Source: JAEYKI01 sp036679405
Lineage (GTDB): Bacteria > Bacillota > Clostridia > Christensenellales > Christensenellaceae
Direction of reading: 5' to 3'
Assembly (NCBI GenBank): GCA_036679405.1
Contig: JAVBVZ010000034.1
Span: 62,001-126,000 of the forward strand
DNA length: 64,000 nucleotides
This document shows positions 35,488-43,970 of the stretch, in pieces. Every line of letters begins with the position of its first letter. Positions within the stretch are counted from its first letter, which is position 1. Under the pieces are notes generated by a model. It was not told the DNA's origin. It made no database searches and saw only the letters and a list, made by a program, of their open reading frames with translations. The position numbers and the translations under genes are program-made.

Positions 35488-37435
35488 AGCCGTTCCCCTT
35501 TCCGCTTAATATAAACACCGGGTTTTCTCCCCGCATCATGTGATACGCCCCTGCCCGTACCGTCCTTGAGGCTGTGATCTGCGTGATTTCAGGTTCTATC
35601 CCGTACTTTTCATAACAACGCCCGGTCAGATGAAGCGTTTCCAGCGTTATGGCGTTCACCACCAGCCGCGCATAAGGATTTTTTGCCATCACCGCATCAA
35701 ACAAGGCTTCCATGCCGCCGGTGCTTCCGCCGATAAACACGCAGTCCGGCGCAGGAAGTTCTTCCATACCTCCCGGTGCCGACACATGCAGAACCGTGAG
35801 ATTCGCCGCGCCGAATTTCTTTTTGTTTTTTTGTATCAATTCTGCCGACTCTTTGTTCTTTTCCAGGGCATAGACCCGCCCGGGCGCAGAGAGCGCCGCC
35901 ATCTCAATGGAGACCGCCCCTGTGCCCGCACCGATATCATATACCGTATCTCCTGCGGAAATCCTCATTTTCGCTACCGAAACGCACCGTACTTCAAATT
36001 TTGTCATAGGCGCATTCCCGCGCAAAAATTCTTCATCCGGGATCCCGCCGCGCAAAGCTTTTTTTAGCGCCGCATTGATAACCATCACCACGCTGAGCGG
36101 CGCAAAACTTTTTTTCTGAAGCCCGGCGGCACATCCGCCGGTAATCCTTTCGTCTTCATACCCAAGGTTTTCGCCCACCCATACTTTGGCTTCTCCCAGC
36201 CCTGCCTGCGCAAGGCTTGCACACACCCAGGCCGCATCCTGATCCTTCCCGGTAAGCACAAAAGTCTTCTGATTGTACAGCGCCGCCGCTCCAACATCGG
36301 CCGTACGCCCGTGCGCGCTGATGACAGCGGCATCTTCCCAGGAAGTTTTGATTTTTGCGCAAAAATATGAAAGACTGCTCACCCCGCAAAAAACAGAAAT
36401 ATCATACTCTGCGAGCGCCTCTGTAAGAACCTTGGCGGCGCTGAAAAATCCGGGATCACCCGAAACCAGTACGCCCACCCGTACATACTGCGTGTTTTCC
36501 CGAATGACTTTTATAATTTCTTCGTTTCGCGTGCAGGCAAACAGCGCGCCGCGTGTTTGCCCCTCCAGAAGCCGTTTGGAGCCAATCAGGCAATCGCAGC
36601 CTTCCATTGCCCGCGCCGCTTCTTCGGTCAGGGTGCGCGCACTGCCCATTCCGCACCCAATAATGGACACATGCCTTTTGTCCTCACACGGCATGTCCCG
36701 GCCCGCAAACAGCGCCTTCACCTCTCCAAGCGTCATGCCGCCGCTTTCCTGCGGACGCCCGATTACCAGCAGGACCGCCCCCGCTTTTTGTGCCGCTTCT
36801 TTTTTTTCCAGGAAGCCGCCTTCCCGTCCGGATTCCTTGGTAACAAGATACTCCGCGCCGGTCTGCCGGATCATCGCATAGTTGAGTTCCTCGCAAAAAG
36901 GTCCCTGCATGCCGATAATATGTCCGGCCGGAATCCCAAGCGCCTTTACATCCGCCACCGTCTGCGCATCGGGCAATACCCGTACATACAGCCTGTCTTC
37001 AAAATCCGGCAAACACGTGTAGCAATCAATATCCTTGCTACCGGTTGTGAGCAGGATGTTGCCCCGTGTCTTTGCAAGATATTCGGCGGCAGCACGCGCA
37101 TCCGCCGTAAAAACACAGCCATCCGGTTTCTCACGGCCGCGCAAGACACGTATATATTGTTTGCCGCATTTTTGGCAGGCGGCCCGTATATTTTTTGAAA
37201 CTTCGCTTGCATATGGATGCGTTGCATCCACTACCCGGCCACACCCTTCCATTTTCAGCGCCATTTCCTCCGCGCCGAGCCGGCCGGCAACGACTTCCCT
37301 CCCCGGCTCTTCGGGAATCATCTCTTTTCCGTATTCCGTTGCCACGCAGGCAAGCACCGGTATTCCCCGGTCCTGCAAATAATCGGCCAGGATACGCCCT
37401 TCCGTCGTTCCTGCAAACAAAAGCACCTTATCCAT
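35477..37435 (-). CDS. CbiJ-CbiE-CbiT trifunctional fusion
   Basis: This 652-residue protein joins three anaerobic B12 steps. Residues 1-250 are cobalt-precorrin-6A reductase CbiJ/CobK (LLFAGTTEGRILADYL, DATHPYASEVS, TTGSKDI). Residues about 257-455 are the C5-methyltransferase CbiE, a tetrapyrrole methylase (VSIIGCGMGS, VSGDPGFFSAA). Residues about 465-652 are the C15-methyltransferase/decarboxylase CbiT, a class I methyltransferase (VYDIGAGTGAVSIEMA, FIGGSTGGMEA). CbiE-CbiT fusions (CobL) are common; the added CbiJ is rarer. The reductase product is the methyltransferase substrate, so fusion would channel the intermediate. The start overlaps the end of cbiH by 8 nt. Confidence 0.95.
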   Translation of the reverse strand: MDKVLLFAGTTEGRILADYLQDRGIPVLACVATEYGKEMIPEEPGREVVAGRLGAEEMALKMEGCGRVVDATHPYASEVSKNIRAACQKCGKQYIRVLRGREKPDGCVFTADARAAAEYLAKTRGNILLTTGSKDIDCYTCLPDFEDRLYVRVLPDAQTVADVKALGIPAGHIIGMQGPFCEELNYAMIRQTGAEYLVTKESGREGGFLEKKEAAQKAGAVLLVIGRPQESGGMTLGEVKALFAGRDMPCEDKRHVSIIGCGMGSARTLTEEAARAMEGCDCLIGSKRLLEGQTRGALFACTRNEEIIKVIRENTQYVRVGVLVSGDPGFFSAAKVLTEALAEYDISVFCGVSSLSYFCAKIKTSWEDAAVISAHGRTADVGAAALYNQKTFVLTGKDQDAAWVCASLAQAGLGEAKVWVGENLGYEDERITGGCAAGLQKKSFAPLSVVMVINAALKKALRGGIPDEEFLRGNAPMTKFEVRCVSVAKMRISAGDTVYDIGAGTGAVSIEMAALSAPGRVYALEKNKESAELIQKNKKKFGAANLTVLHVSAPGGMEELPAPDCVFIGGSTGGMEALFDAVMAKNPYARLVVNAITLETLHLTGRCYEKYGIEPEITQITASRTVRAGAYHMMRGENPVFILSGKGNGFAK

Positions 37436-38156
37436 TTTTATATCCCCGCGGCGTCACCATACGGCCGCTTTGATTCCGGGTGCTTTGATTGCCGATAAAA
37501 ACGGTACAAAACATATCCGCCCGGGTATCTTTCAAACGATCCAAAGTCAGCACGCTGAAATTTTCGCCCTCCCTGCCTATATTTTGTGCAATGCCGCAAA
37601 CCGTTTCGGGAGAAAGATGCCGGAGCAGGATCGTGCAGGCTTTTTTTAAATGTCCGCTCCGCTGGTGGCTGGCAGGATTATAAAGGCAGAGCGCAAATCC
37701 GGCCTGCGCCGCCGCCGAGAGCCTTTTTTCTATCACCGGCCAGGGCGTAAGCAGATCGCTTAAACTCACCACGGCAAAATCATTGCCGAGCGGCGCGCCC
37801 AGCAAAGCGCTGCCGCTGGCTGCCGCGGTAATGCCCGCAACCACCTGAATTTCCACCTCCGGATTGTTTTGAGCCGTTTCCAGCATCAGGGAAGCCATTC
37901 CATAGATCCCGGCATCGCCGCTGCACACCAGGGACACGGTATGCCCGGCCTTCGCTTCACGCAAAGCCGCTACGCATCGCCCGGCTTCCTCTCTCATATT
38001 TCCTTCTACCATCCGTTTATCCGGAAAGCGCTTGCGGATGAGTTCAATGTATGCCTTATAGCCGATAATCACATCGCTTTTCAAAAGCGCAGACACCGCT
38101 TGTGCAGACATCTGTTCCGCCGATCCCGGCCCCAGTCCCACAACAAAAATCTTCAC
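37428..38156 (-). CDS. cbiH: Cobalt-precorrin-3 C17-methyltransferase CbiH
   Basis: This 242-residue tetrapyrrole methylase carries out ring contraction and C17 methylation. KIFVVGLGPGSAEQMS and LVCSGDAGIYGMASLM are SAM-binding blocks, and ALLGAPLGNDFAVVSLSD is typical of CbiH/CobJ. The start is GTG at 38156, with GGGAGG 7 nt upstream; this places the start inside the hemA stop (GTGA). A longer frame upstream is disfavoured. Confidence 0.94.
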   Translation of the reverse strand: MKIFVVGLGPGSAEQMSAQAVSALLKSDVIIGYKAYIELIRKRFPDKRMVEGNMREEAGRCVAALREAKAGHTVSLVCSGDAGIYGMASLMLETAQNNPEVEIQVVAGITAAASGSALLGAPLGNDFAVVSLSDLLTPWPVIEKRLSAAAQAGFALCLYNPASHQRSGHLKKACTILLRHLSPETVCGIAQNIGREGENFSVLTLDRLKDTRADMFCTVFIGNQSTRNQSGRMVTPRGYKNG

Positions 38157-39388
38157 CTTTCGTCCTCCCTTGGTTTGGTTGCCGAAGATTTGAGCCCTTT
38201 TACGCATGCATGCACCGCATCCCGGGGCATTTTTCTCTTCAGTCCGTAAATCAGGCTGCTCACTGCATTTTTGGAAGCAGACTGCACAGTCCTGCGCAGC
38301 AGTTCCCGGCTTTCTTCATCCACAGCGATCCGCTTAAAAGCAATATCTGCTCTCAGCAGGGTATCTTGCGCTGTTATCCGGCTGATTTCTTCAATCTCTA
38401 AAGAAAGATCCTTAAAATAATACCAGTCCAGAAATTTATCAATATGTTCTTCAATAATCTTCTCGGCTTCTTCCCGGCCGCACCTGTTTCCCGCTTCCTG
38501 CGCGCCCAGCGCGTCCATATCAAACAACAATGTTCCCCCAGCCCGTCCAACAGAAGGCTCAATGCCTCTTGGAACTGCAAGATCCACCAAAAGCCTCCTG
38601 CGCCCGTCTTTTATATACTCGTTATTGCGCAGCGTAAAGGGTGGGCCCGGGATAGCGTTGACCACAATATCCGATTTTTCTGCACATGCATGCCGCTCCG
38701 CATAAGCAATGCCGCGGCAGGACGCAGGCAATGTCTCTACTTCTCCTTGTTCCGGCAAAACCGCCATGCAAACCTCCGCGCCTTCCCCGAACAACAAAGA
38801 CGCTGCCGCAGTGCCCGCCGCGTCTTCACCGGCGCCTATGACCAGTACCCTGGTTCCGCTTAATTCTCCCCAGGTTTCTCTTAAAATGCGGACCGTCCGT
38901 TCAGCTACGGAACAGTCCAAACGGCTGAGGCGGACGTTTGTTTTTACTTTTTGGGCGGCGCCGGCCGCAGCCCAAAAAAACCTTTCCATCAAAACATCGG
39001 TGCACTTCAGCGCTTTTGCAAATGCAAGCGAATCTCTTACCTGTTCGAGTATTTTATCTTCTGCAAACACCATAGACTGAAAACCGCAGGCCAGATGAAA
39101 CAGATACCGGATCGCCAAAAGGCCCTCCTGCCGGACAAAACAGGATTCCTCCGGCTTTTCTTTTACACCGGCGGCTTCGCACAGGATATCCGGCAGGCTT
39201 GCTGTGGTCTTTCCTCTCACCCACAATTCCGTACGGCTTCGCGTACAAATGAGCATACACCCGTCCGGCAAATATGTATCGCGGATCTTTTTTAAGGCCG
39301 ACGCTCTCCTGCCCTGGCTAAGATAAAATTTTGCGCGTACATCTACCGGCGCTCTGCTCCAGTCTATGCCGGCCATTTCAATATTCAA
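38153..39388 (-). CDS. hemA: Divergent glutamyl-tRNA reductase HemA
   Basis: This protein of about 411 residues has the three-domain layout of glutamyl-tRNA reductase: N-terminal catalytic, NADPH-binding (VLVIGAGEDAAGTAA) and C-terminal dimerisation helices. It would supply 5-aminolevulinate for the corrin ring. The active site is altered: where the family has Cys-Asn-Arg-x-Glu, this protein reads TRSRTE, so Cys and Asn are replaced by Arg and Ser, with a Cys two residues earlier (LICTRSRTEL). The GEPQIL block is also changed, to AEDKIL. The start is probably TTG 39388, 7 nt after GGGGG; ATG 39376 is the alternative. It is embedded between cbiG and cbiH. Confidence 0.85.
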   Translation of the reverse strand: MNIEMAGIDWSRAPVDVRAKFYLSQGRRASALKKIRDTYLPDGCMLICTRSRTELWVRGKTTASLPDILCEAAGVKEKPEESCFVRQEGLLAIRYLFHLACGFQSMVFAEDKILEQVRDSLAFAKALKCTDVLMERFFWAAAGAAQKVKTNVRLSRLDCSVAERTVRILRETWGELSGTRVLVIGAGEDAAGTAAASLLFGEGAEVCMAVLPEQGEVETLPASCRGIAYAERHACAEKSDIVVNAIPGPPFTLRNNEYIKDGRRRLLVDLAVPRGIEPSVGRAGGTLLFDMDALGAQEAGNRCGREEAEKIIEEHIDKFLDWYYFKDLSLEIEEISRITAQDTLLRADIAFKRIAVDEESRELLRRTVQSASKNAVSSLIYGLKRKMPRDAVHACVKGLKSSATKPREDER

Positions 39389-40415
39389 AACGAATCCCCC
39401 ACTCTTCAGCCGCAAACGCAACCGTCACCGGTCCAAAGACGGTTTTCCCCGCGAGAAGCCTGCCCTGTCCCGCGGATGCGCAGGCCGCGCGTTCGCAAAC
39501 GCAGCCCACGCCCGTCACCTGCCTGACATACGCGGATTCGCTAAATACGCCCGGAAGGCCGAGGAGCGTTTTTGCCGGGAAAAATTTTAACGGAAGACTG
39601 TATTTTTCAGCAAACAACAGGATGCCTTCTTCTTTCTTTTTCAGTGCGATGGACGCCACCCCCGCAAGCGCGCCCGCGGGATACCCGCACTTTTCCAACG
39701 CTGCAAGGACCGCCGCTTCAATCTCCTCTTTGCCTGTCCCCCGCCGGCAGCCGAGCCCGACATGCAGTATACGCGGCGCCAGATGCAACGTTTCTTGAAA
39801 CGGAGGCTCCCTGTTTGCAAGGGAAACAAAGATCCCCACCTTTGAACCACAACCGCTTAAAAATCCGGCAGGCAGAGGCCCTTTGAGAGGAAACGCACTT
39901 GCAAAACCTACTTTTTCCCCTTCGAGAAGAGCGGCCGAAACCGTTTTGATCTTCCCGGGATTGACCACGGCCATATTGTTTCTCTCCGCCCATTCATCCG
40001 CCGCAAAAACCCCCCTGATGTCCGTTGCAGTCGTGATCACCGGCTGCGCGCCCGCCGCGTGCGCAACTTTCCGGGCAAGCGCATTCGCGCCGCCGATATG
40101 CCCGGACAACAGCGCCACTGCAAAATTTCCTCCCTCATCCAAAACGACCACCGCAGGATCACTTGTCTTGTTTTGTATATAAGGCGCTACGGCCCGCACG
40201 GCAATCCCGCAGGCCGCTATAAAAACGATTCCGTCGTATGTATAAAACGCCTCTTTGCTCCATTCCCGCAAAGAGGGTGAAAGCGCCGCCAGTCCATCTG
40301 CGTATTTTAAAGGCGCAAAACCCCTGCAGCTGATTTTTTCTCCGCCGAGCGCCCGACAAACCTTTTTGCAGAGCGCCGCACCTTGCCGGGTAAACGCGGC
40401 CACCGCAATCTTCAC
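39378..40415 (-). CDS. cbiG: Cobalt-precorrin-5A hydrolase CbiG
   Basis: This 345-residue protein opens the delta-lactone of cobalt-precorrin-5A with loss of acetaldehyde. LLSGHIGGANALARKVA with TTATDIRGVFAADEWA is characteristic of the N-terminal and central domains; HVGLGCRRGTGKEEIE begins the C-terminal domain. It overlaps cbiF by 4 nt and runs into hemA, in line with tight coupling across the operon. Confidence 0.95.
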   Translation of the reverse strand: MKIAVAAFTRQGAALCKKVCRALGGEKISCRGFAPLKYADGLAALSPSLREWSKEAFYTYDGIVFIAACGIAVRAVAPYIQNKTSDPAVVVLDEGGNFAVALLSGHIGGANALARKVAHAAGAQPVITTATDIRGVFAADEWAERNNMAVVNPGKIKTVSAALLEGEKVGFASAFPLKGPLPAGFLSGCGSKVGIFVSLANREPPFQETLHLAPRILHVGLGCRRGTGKEEIEAAVLAALEKCGYPAGALAGVASIALKKKEEGILLFAEKYSLPLKFFPAKTLLGLPGVFSESAYVRQVTGVGCVCERAACASAGQGRLLAGKTVFGPVTVAFAAEEWGIRFEY

Positions 40416-41167
40416 CGGCTCCCCTTTCTGTATTCATGCGTAAAAGAAGCGTCGTACAGGCGCGATTTTTTATATCTGCCGCCCAAAAACCCGCCTACGG
40501 TAATAAGCGCCGTTTTGCGTATTCCGTTTTCTTGCGCCGTCTGGTGCAAATTGCCTATCGTGCAATAAAAAATTTTTTCGTCAGGCCAGGTTGCTTTGTA
40601 CACAATTGCAGCGGGCGTATCCGCCGGATACCCGCCGGCCAGCAGCTCTTCCTGCAGCTCTTTGGTCATACCTGCGCTCAAAAATATAACCATAGTCGCC
40701 CCATGCGCAGCCAGCTTTGCAACCGATTCTTCCCCGGGCACCGGCGTTCTCCCGGCCTTGCGCGTAATAATAACCGTCTGGGAAACTCCCGGCAGTGTAT
40801 ACTCCGCCTTCATCGCAGCCGCCGCACCGCAAAACGAGCTTACGCCGGGCACCACTTCAAAAGGGATTCCCTCCCCCTGAAGCGCATCCATCTGCTCGCG
40901 CACCGCACCGTAAATGGAGGAATCCCCCGTATGCAGGCGAACGGTGCTCTTTCCGCCTTTTTCCGCTTCTTTCATTACCTTCAGGACACCGGGCAGTGTC
41001 ATGGCGGCGCTGTCATAAATTGCACACCCGCTTTTTGCATCTTTTAAAAGCGCCGGATTAACCAGCGATCCGGCATAAATGATCACATCCGCCTGCCGCA
41101 CAAGCGTTTGACCGCGCAGCGTTATCAGATCCGGATCTCCCGGACCCGCTCCCACAAAAAATACCAT
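40412..41167 (-). CDS. cbiF: Cobalt-precorrin-4 C11-methyltransferase CbiF
   Basis: This 251-residue tetrapyrrole methylase has FFVGAGPGDPDLITLRG, IIYAGSLVNPALL and LHTGDSSIYGAVREQM, the last being diagnostic for CbiF/CobM. It adds the C11 methyl group that primes ring contraction products for CbiG. It sits 3 nt after the cbiL stop and overlaps cbiG. Confidence 0.96.
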   Translation of the reverse strand: MVFFVGAGPGDPDLITLRGQTLVRQADVIIYAGSLVNPALLKDAKSGCAIYDSAAMTLPGVLKVMKEAEKGGKSTVRLHTGDSSIYGAVREQMDALQGEGIPFEVVPGVSSFCGAAAAMKAEYTLPGVSQTVIITRKAGRTPVPGEESVAKLAAHGATMVIFLSAGMTKELQEELLAGGYPADTPAAIVYKATWPDEKIFYCTIGNLHQTAQENGIRKTALITVGGFLGGRYKKSRLYDASFTHEYRKGSR

Positions 41168-41170
41168 ACT

Positions 41171-41866
41171 TTACTCTTCATCCTTTACTATAATAATAGA
41201 AAAATAACTTGCGTCCGCATCGGCCGACGCCATATCCTGCCATACTCTCTCTTGGCGCATTCCGCAGCGCTGAACCGCTTTCGCGGCCCTAAGCCTCCCT
41301 GTTTTTTCAAGGATTTCTTTCATTTTCACAAATGCTTTCCCGCTTTTCATAAACACCTTTGTTCCCGGAAGTTCCAGGCCGCCCTCGGCTCCGCCGTAGG
41401 AGGCGGGGATCACATGAAGGGCCTGCCCGCCCTCCGCCAGCGGGACGCCGAGCCGAGCCGCCGCCGCGCAAAAAGAAGGGACGCCGGGAATAATTTCGGC
41501 TGCATAGCCCATCCGGACAATGTTTTTATGTATATACATATAAGTGGAATAAACCGTAGGATCACCCAGCGTCAAAAAAGCTACGTCCCGGCCGCCGCTA
41601 AGATTTCCTGCAATTTCTTTAGCAGCCTGACGGTGGCAGGCTGCAAGTGCAGCCTGATCGCGCGTCATGGGCATGGATAGCGTGAGCAGCGTTTTTCCCG
41701 CCATATCAAGGCCCGCGTCCTGCGCAATCAAAAAAGCCGTTTTCTCCGCCGCACCGGTATCCGGCACGGCGATCACGCCGCATTCCTGTATTGTTTTAAA
41801 GGCTTTCAGCGTCATTAATTCCGGGTCTCCGGGCCCCACGCCTACGCCGTACAGTTTTCCCGCCAT
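41171..41866 (-). CDS. cbiL: Cobalt-precorrin-2 C20-methyltransferase CbiL
   Basis: This 231-residue tetrapyrrole methylase has LYGVGVGPGDPELMTLKA, FLTLGDPTVYSTYMY and EIIPGVPSFCAAAARLG, as in CbiL/CobI. It makes the first corrin-specific methylation after cobalt insertion. The start abuts the cbiD stop (1-nt overlap). Confidence 0.96.
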   Translation of the reverse strand: MAGKLYGVGVGPGDPELMTLKAFKTIQECGVIAVPDTGAAEKTAFLIAQDAGLDMAGKTLLTLSMPMTRDQAALAACHRQAAKEIAGNLSGGRDVAFLTLGDPTVYSTYMYIHKNIVRMGYAAEIIPGVPSFCAAAARLGVPLAEGGQALHVIPASYGGAEGGLELPGTKVFMKSGKAFVKMKEILEKTGRLRAAKAVQRCGMRQERVWQDMASADADASYFSIIIVKDEE

Positions 41867-43008
41867 CAGTCTTTTCCTCCCGCCTGCAGATTTTGGGCCA
41901 GGACATCCGCATCCGCCGTTTTTCCCAGCAGGCCGTACCTGTCCGAAAAAACCAAAACGCCAAAGCGCACCGAATGCTCAAGCCTTGCCGCTATATGAAA
42001 TTCAATCCGCTCCATTACCCGCTCCAGCGTTGCTGTAAGCAATTTTTCTTTCAAAAGAATCTCGATGGCCGCATCCACCGTTATGCATCCAATCAGTTCT
42101 TCCAACGTCTCCCGTTTTGCGCCGCAAAGCGCAGCATAGGCGGACAAGATTTCCATCCGGCAATCCGCATATTTGGAATGCGTATTCATAATGCCGCCCG
42201 CAAGCTTTACCATTTTGCCAATATGCCCCGCCAGCAAGATTTCACGCACGCCGGTATCCAGGGCATGGTCCAGCGCCTCGCCAATAAAATTACTGCATTT
42301 GAGTATCTTTTCATCCGGAATATGCGCGTATCCGGTCAAAAATGCTTCTCCGTAATTTCCGGGAGTCAGCGCAATGGTTTTGGCTCCGCGCGCATTCATC
42401 ATATCCATCTCAAGAAATATGGAATCCACCAGCGCCTGCTCGCTCATCGGTTCGACCAAGCCGCTTGTTCCGAGGATGGATATGCCGCCGCGGATCCCCA
42501 AACGTCCGTTAAAAGTCCGGCGGGCAATTTTCTCACCATCCGGAACGTAAATCTCCACAGCGATCCCGCCCCCGTACCCATACGACCCGCATACATCCCG
42601 CACTTCCTTTTCTATCATAGCCCGGGGCACGGGATTGATTGCCGCGCTTCCGACGGGACAAGAAAGCCCTTTTTGTGTCACCCGGCCGACGCCGGTGCCG
42701 CCGTCAACGGAAAACACGCTGCCGTCCGTTTTGCAGACATTGGCAAAAATATAAACGCCGTCCGTTACATCCGGGTCGTCCCCGCTGTCTTTTTTTACCG
42801 CACAACGCACCGACTCGCCTTCCTTTTGCACATGTTCCACCGCAAAACAGGCCCGGCATCCCGACGGGGTCGTAACGCATACCTCCTGCAGATCTTCCTC
42901 CCCAAGCAGCATTTTTGCCGCCGCCCGCGCCGCCGCCGCCGCACAGGTGCCGGTGGTATACCCGCATCTCAGTTTTTTATGCGCTTTTATCACAAACGGC
43001 GCTTCCAT
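41866..43008 (-). CDS. cbiD: Cobalt-precorrin-5B C1-methyltransferase CbiD
   Basis: This 380-residue protein has LRCGYTTGTCAAAAARAA near the N-terminus, TVPDG-type VTTPSGCRACF, and ISILGTSGLVEPMSEQAL, all typical of CbiD, the SAM-dependent C1 methylase specific to the anaerobic pathway. Its presence shows the early-cobalt route. The start at 43008 follows AAGGAAAAG; upstream codons run into the riboswitch terminator. It is the first gene of the operon. Confidence 0.95.
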   Translation of the reverse strand: MEAPFVIKAHKKLRCGYTTGTCAAAAARAAAKMLLGEEDLQEVCVTTPSGCRACFAVEHVQKEGESVRCAVKKDSGDDPDVTDGVYIFANVCKTDGSVFSVDGGTGVGRVTQKGLSCPVGSAAINPVPRAMIEKEVRDVCGSYGYGGGIAVEIYVPDGEKIARRTFNGRLGIRGGISILGTSGLVEPMSEQALVDSIFLEMDMMNARGAKTIALTPGNYGEAFLTGYAHIPDEKILKCSNFIGEALDHALDTGVREILLAGHIGKMVKLAGGIMNTHSKYADCRMEILSAYAALCGAKRETLEELIGCITVDAAIEILLKEKLLTATLERVMERIEFHIAARLEHSVRFGVLVFSDRYGLLGKTADADVLAQNLQAGGKD

Positions 43009-43067
43009 ACTCTTTTCCTTATCTTTCCCGGGACCGGTTTCATATGTTTTTGACACAGTTTTTTTAT

Positions 43068-43104
43068 AAAAAAACAAAAAGCGTTTTCCACCGGAAAACG
43101 CTTT
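43068..43104 (-). terminator. Terminator between riboswitch and cbiD
   Basis: AAAGCGTTTTCC (43078-43089) pairs perfectly with GGAAAACGCTTT (43093-43104). On the minus strand it is followed by a long T-rich run. It lies between the aptamer and cbiD and so forms the expression platform. Confidence 0.9.
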
Positions 43105-43149
43105 ACATATATAAGTATATGCAAACTGAACACCTCAGAATCCCGTGGG

Positions 43150-43276
43150 GTCATCATTCAGCAATACGGCAAGTAACCTGACTTATGCGCGCAGCGCAAT
43201 CACAGTAGCGGCCCTGTGCGGGATTCTCACCCGCTTCCCTTTTTAAGCCCAAAGCACCTGTATTGAACATTATTTA
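43150..43276 (-). ncRNA. Cobalamin riboswitch controlling the cbi operon
   Basis: The minus-strand RNA contains the B12 aptamer blocks in order: an ACAGGTGC element, AAAAGGGAAGCGGGTGAGAA, TCCCGCACAGGGCCGCTACTG, and an AAGTCAGG-type closing block. The spacer pattern is shorter than in the plus-strand aptamer at 24.2 kb, so the two are different subtypes or lengths. A promoter lies immediately upstream. Confidence 0.93.
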
Positions 43277-43287
43277 TTTGTAGGTTC

Positions 43288-43316
43288 ATTATAGTGCAGA
43301 TCGAAAATAAAATCAA
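43288..43316 (-). promoter_or_regulatory. Promoter of the cbi operon
   Basis: Leftward TTGATT (43316-43311), 17-nt spacer, consensus TATAAT (43293-43288). The start would lie about 10 nt before the aptamer. Confidence 0.8.
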
Positions 43317-43540
43317 CGCAAGCATGAACCCTGAAAACAAAAGGCGGCCGATTGCCACTCTCCTGTGCAAAGCCGGCCTTTTCACGTTTAATGCTACCCC
43401 GCTCCGGCGGGTTCGTCATGCATTATTTTCTATTTTTTTGTACAATCTTATACTATTGCTTTTCTGCCCAGCCTAAAAAAGTTTCAGGCGCCTTGGGCAG
43501 CCCGCATACGAAACGTTTGTCGCAAACGGGATTCAGAGAA

Positions 43541-43930
43541 TTAGCCCAGCACTTTTTTGATTTCTTCAATGATCGCTTTCAGCTTTAAGCTGTAATCTTC
43601 CAGCGTACAAAGCCAGTTTCCAAGGCAGTCCCTGCCTGCGGCGGTAATGGCGTACACCCGCTTTGCCGCGCCCGCGCCTCCAACATCCCAATCCGAACGG
43701 ATGAGGCCTTTTAACTCCATATTTTTCAGTGTACGGTATACGCCTGCATTATCCAGCGTATCCCCTTTTAAAAAACTTTTTTGCTCAAGCTGCTGGATAA
43801 TTAAATATCCGTGCAGGTCGCCCTGCATCAGAATTGCCAGGATATTCGGCTGAATGAATTTTTCCAGGTTGTCTCCCCGGCAGGAACATTTGATTTTCCC
43901 GTTTTGTACCTCGATTTTTCCGGCCATCAT
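43541..43930 (-). CDS. PadR-like transcriptional regulator with N-terminal CxC
   Basis: This 129-residue protein has a PadR winged helix (about 25-105: ILAILMQGDLHGYLIIQQL, AGVYRTLKNMELKGLI, YAITAAGRDCLG) and a short C-terminal helix. The N-terminal leader contains KCSCRGD, an unusual CxC for a PadR, which could bind a metal or sense redox. It is the last gene of the nucleoside hydrolase-radical SAM-ABC operon, 40 nt after the ATPase. A palindrome upstream of the first gene is a candidate operator. The effector is unknown. Confidence 0.85.
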   Translation of the reverse strand: MMAGKIEVQNGKIKCSCRGDNLEKFIQPNILAILMQGDLHGYLIIQQLEQKSFLKGDTLDNAGVYRTLKNMELKGLIRSDWDVGGAGAAKRVYAITAAGRDCLGNWLCTLEDYSLKLKAIIEEIKKVLG

Positions 43931-43970
43931 AAGCCCTCCCTGCCTGTTTTATACCATTATATCATTTATA

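Noticed and set aside
41893..43053. 386-codon plus-strand frame opposite cbiD
   Set aside because: cbiD has clear family motifs on the other strand; the antisense product is Arg/His/Pro-rich and resembles no family.
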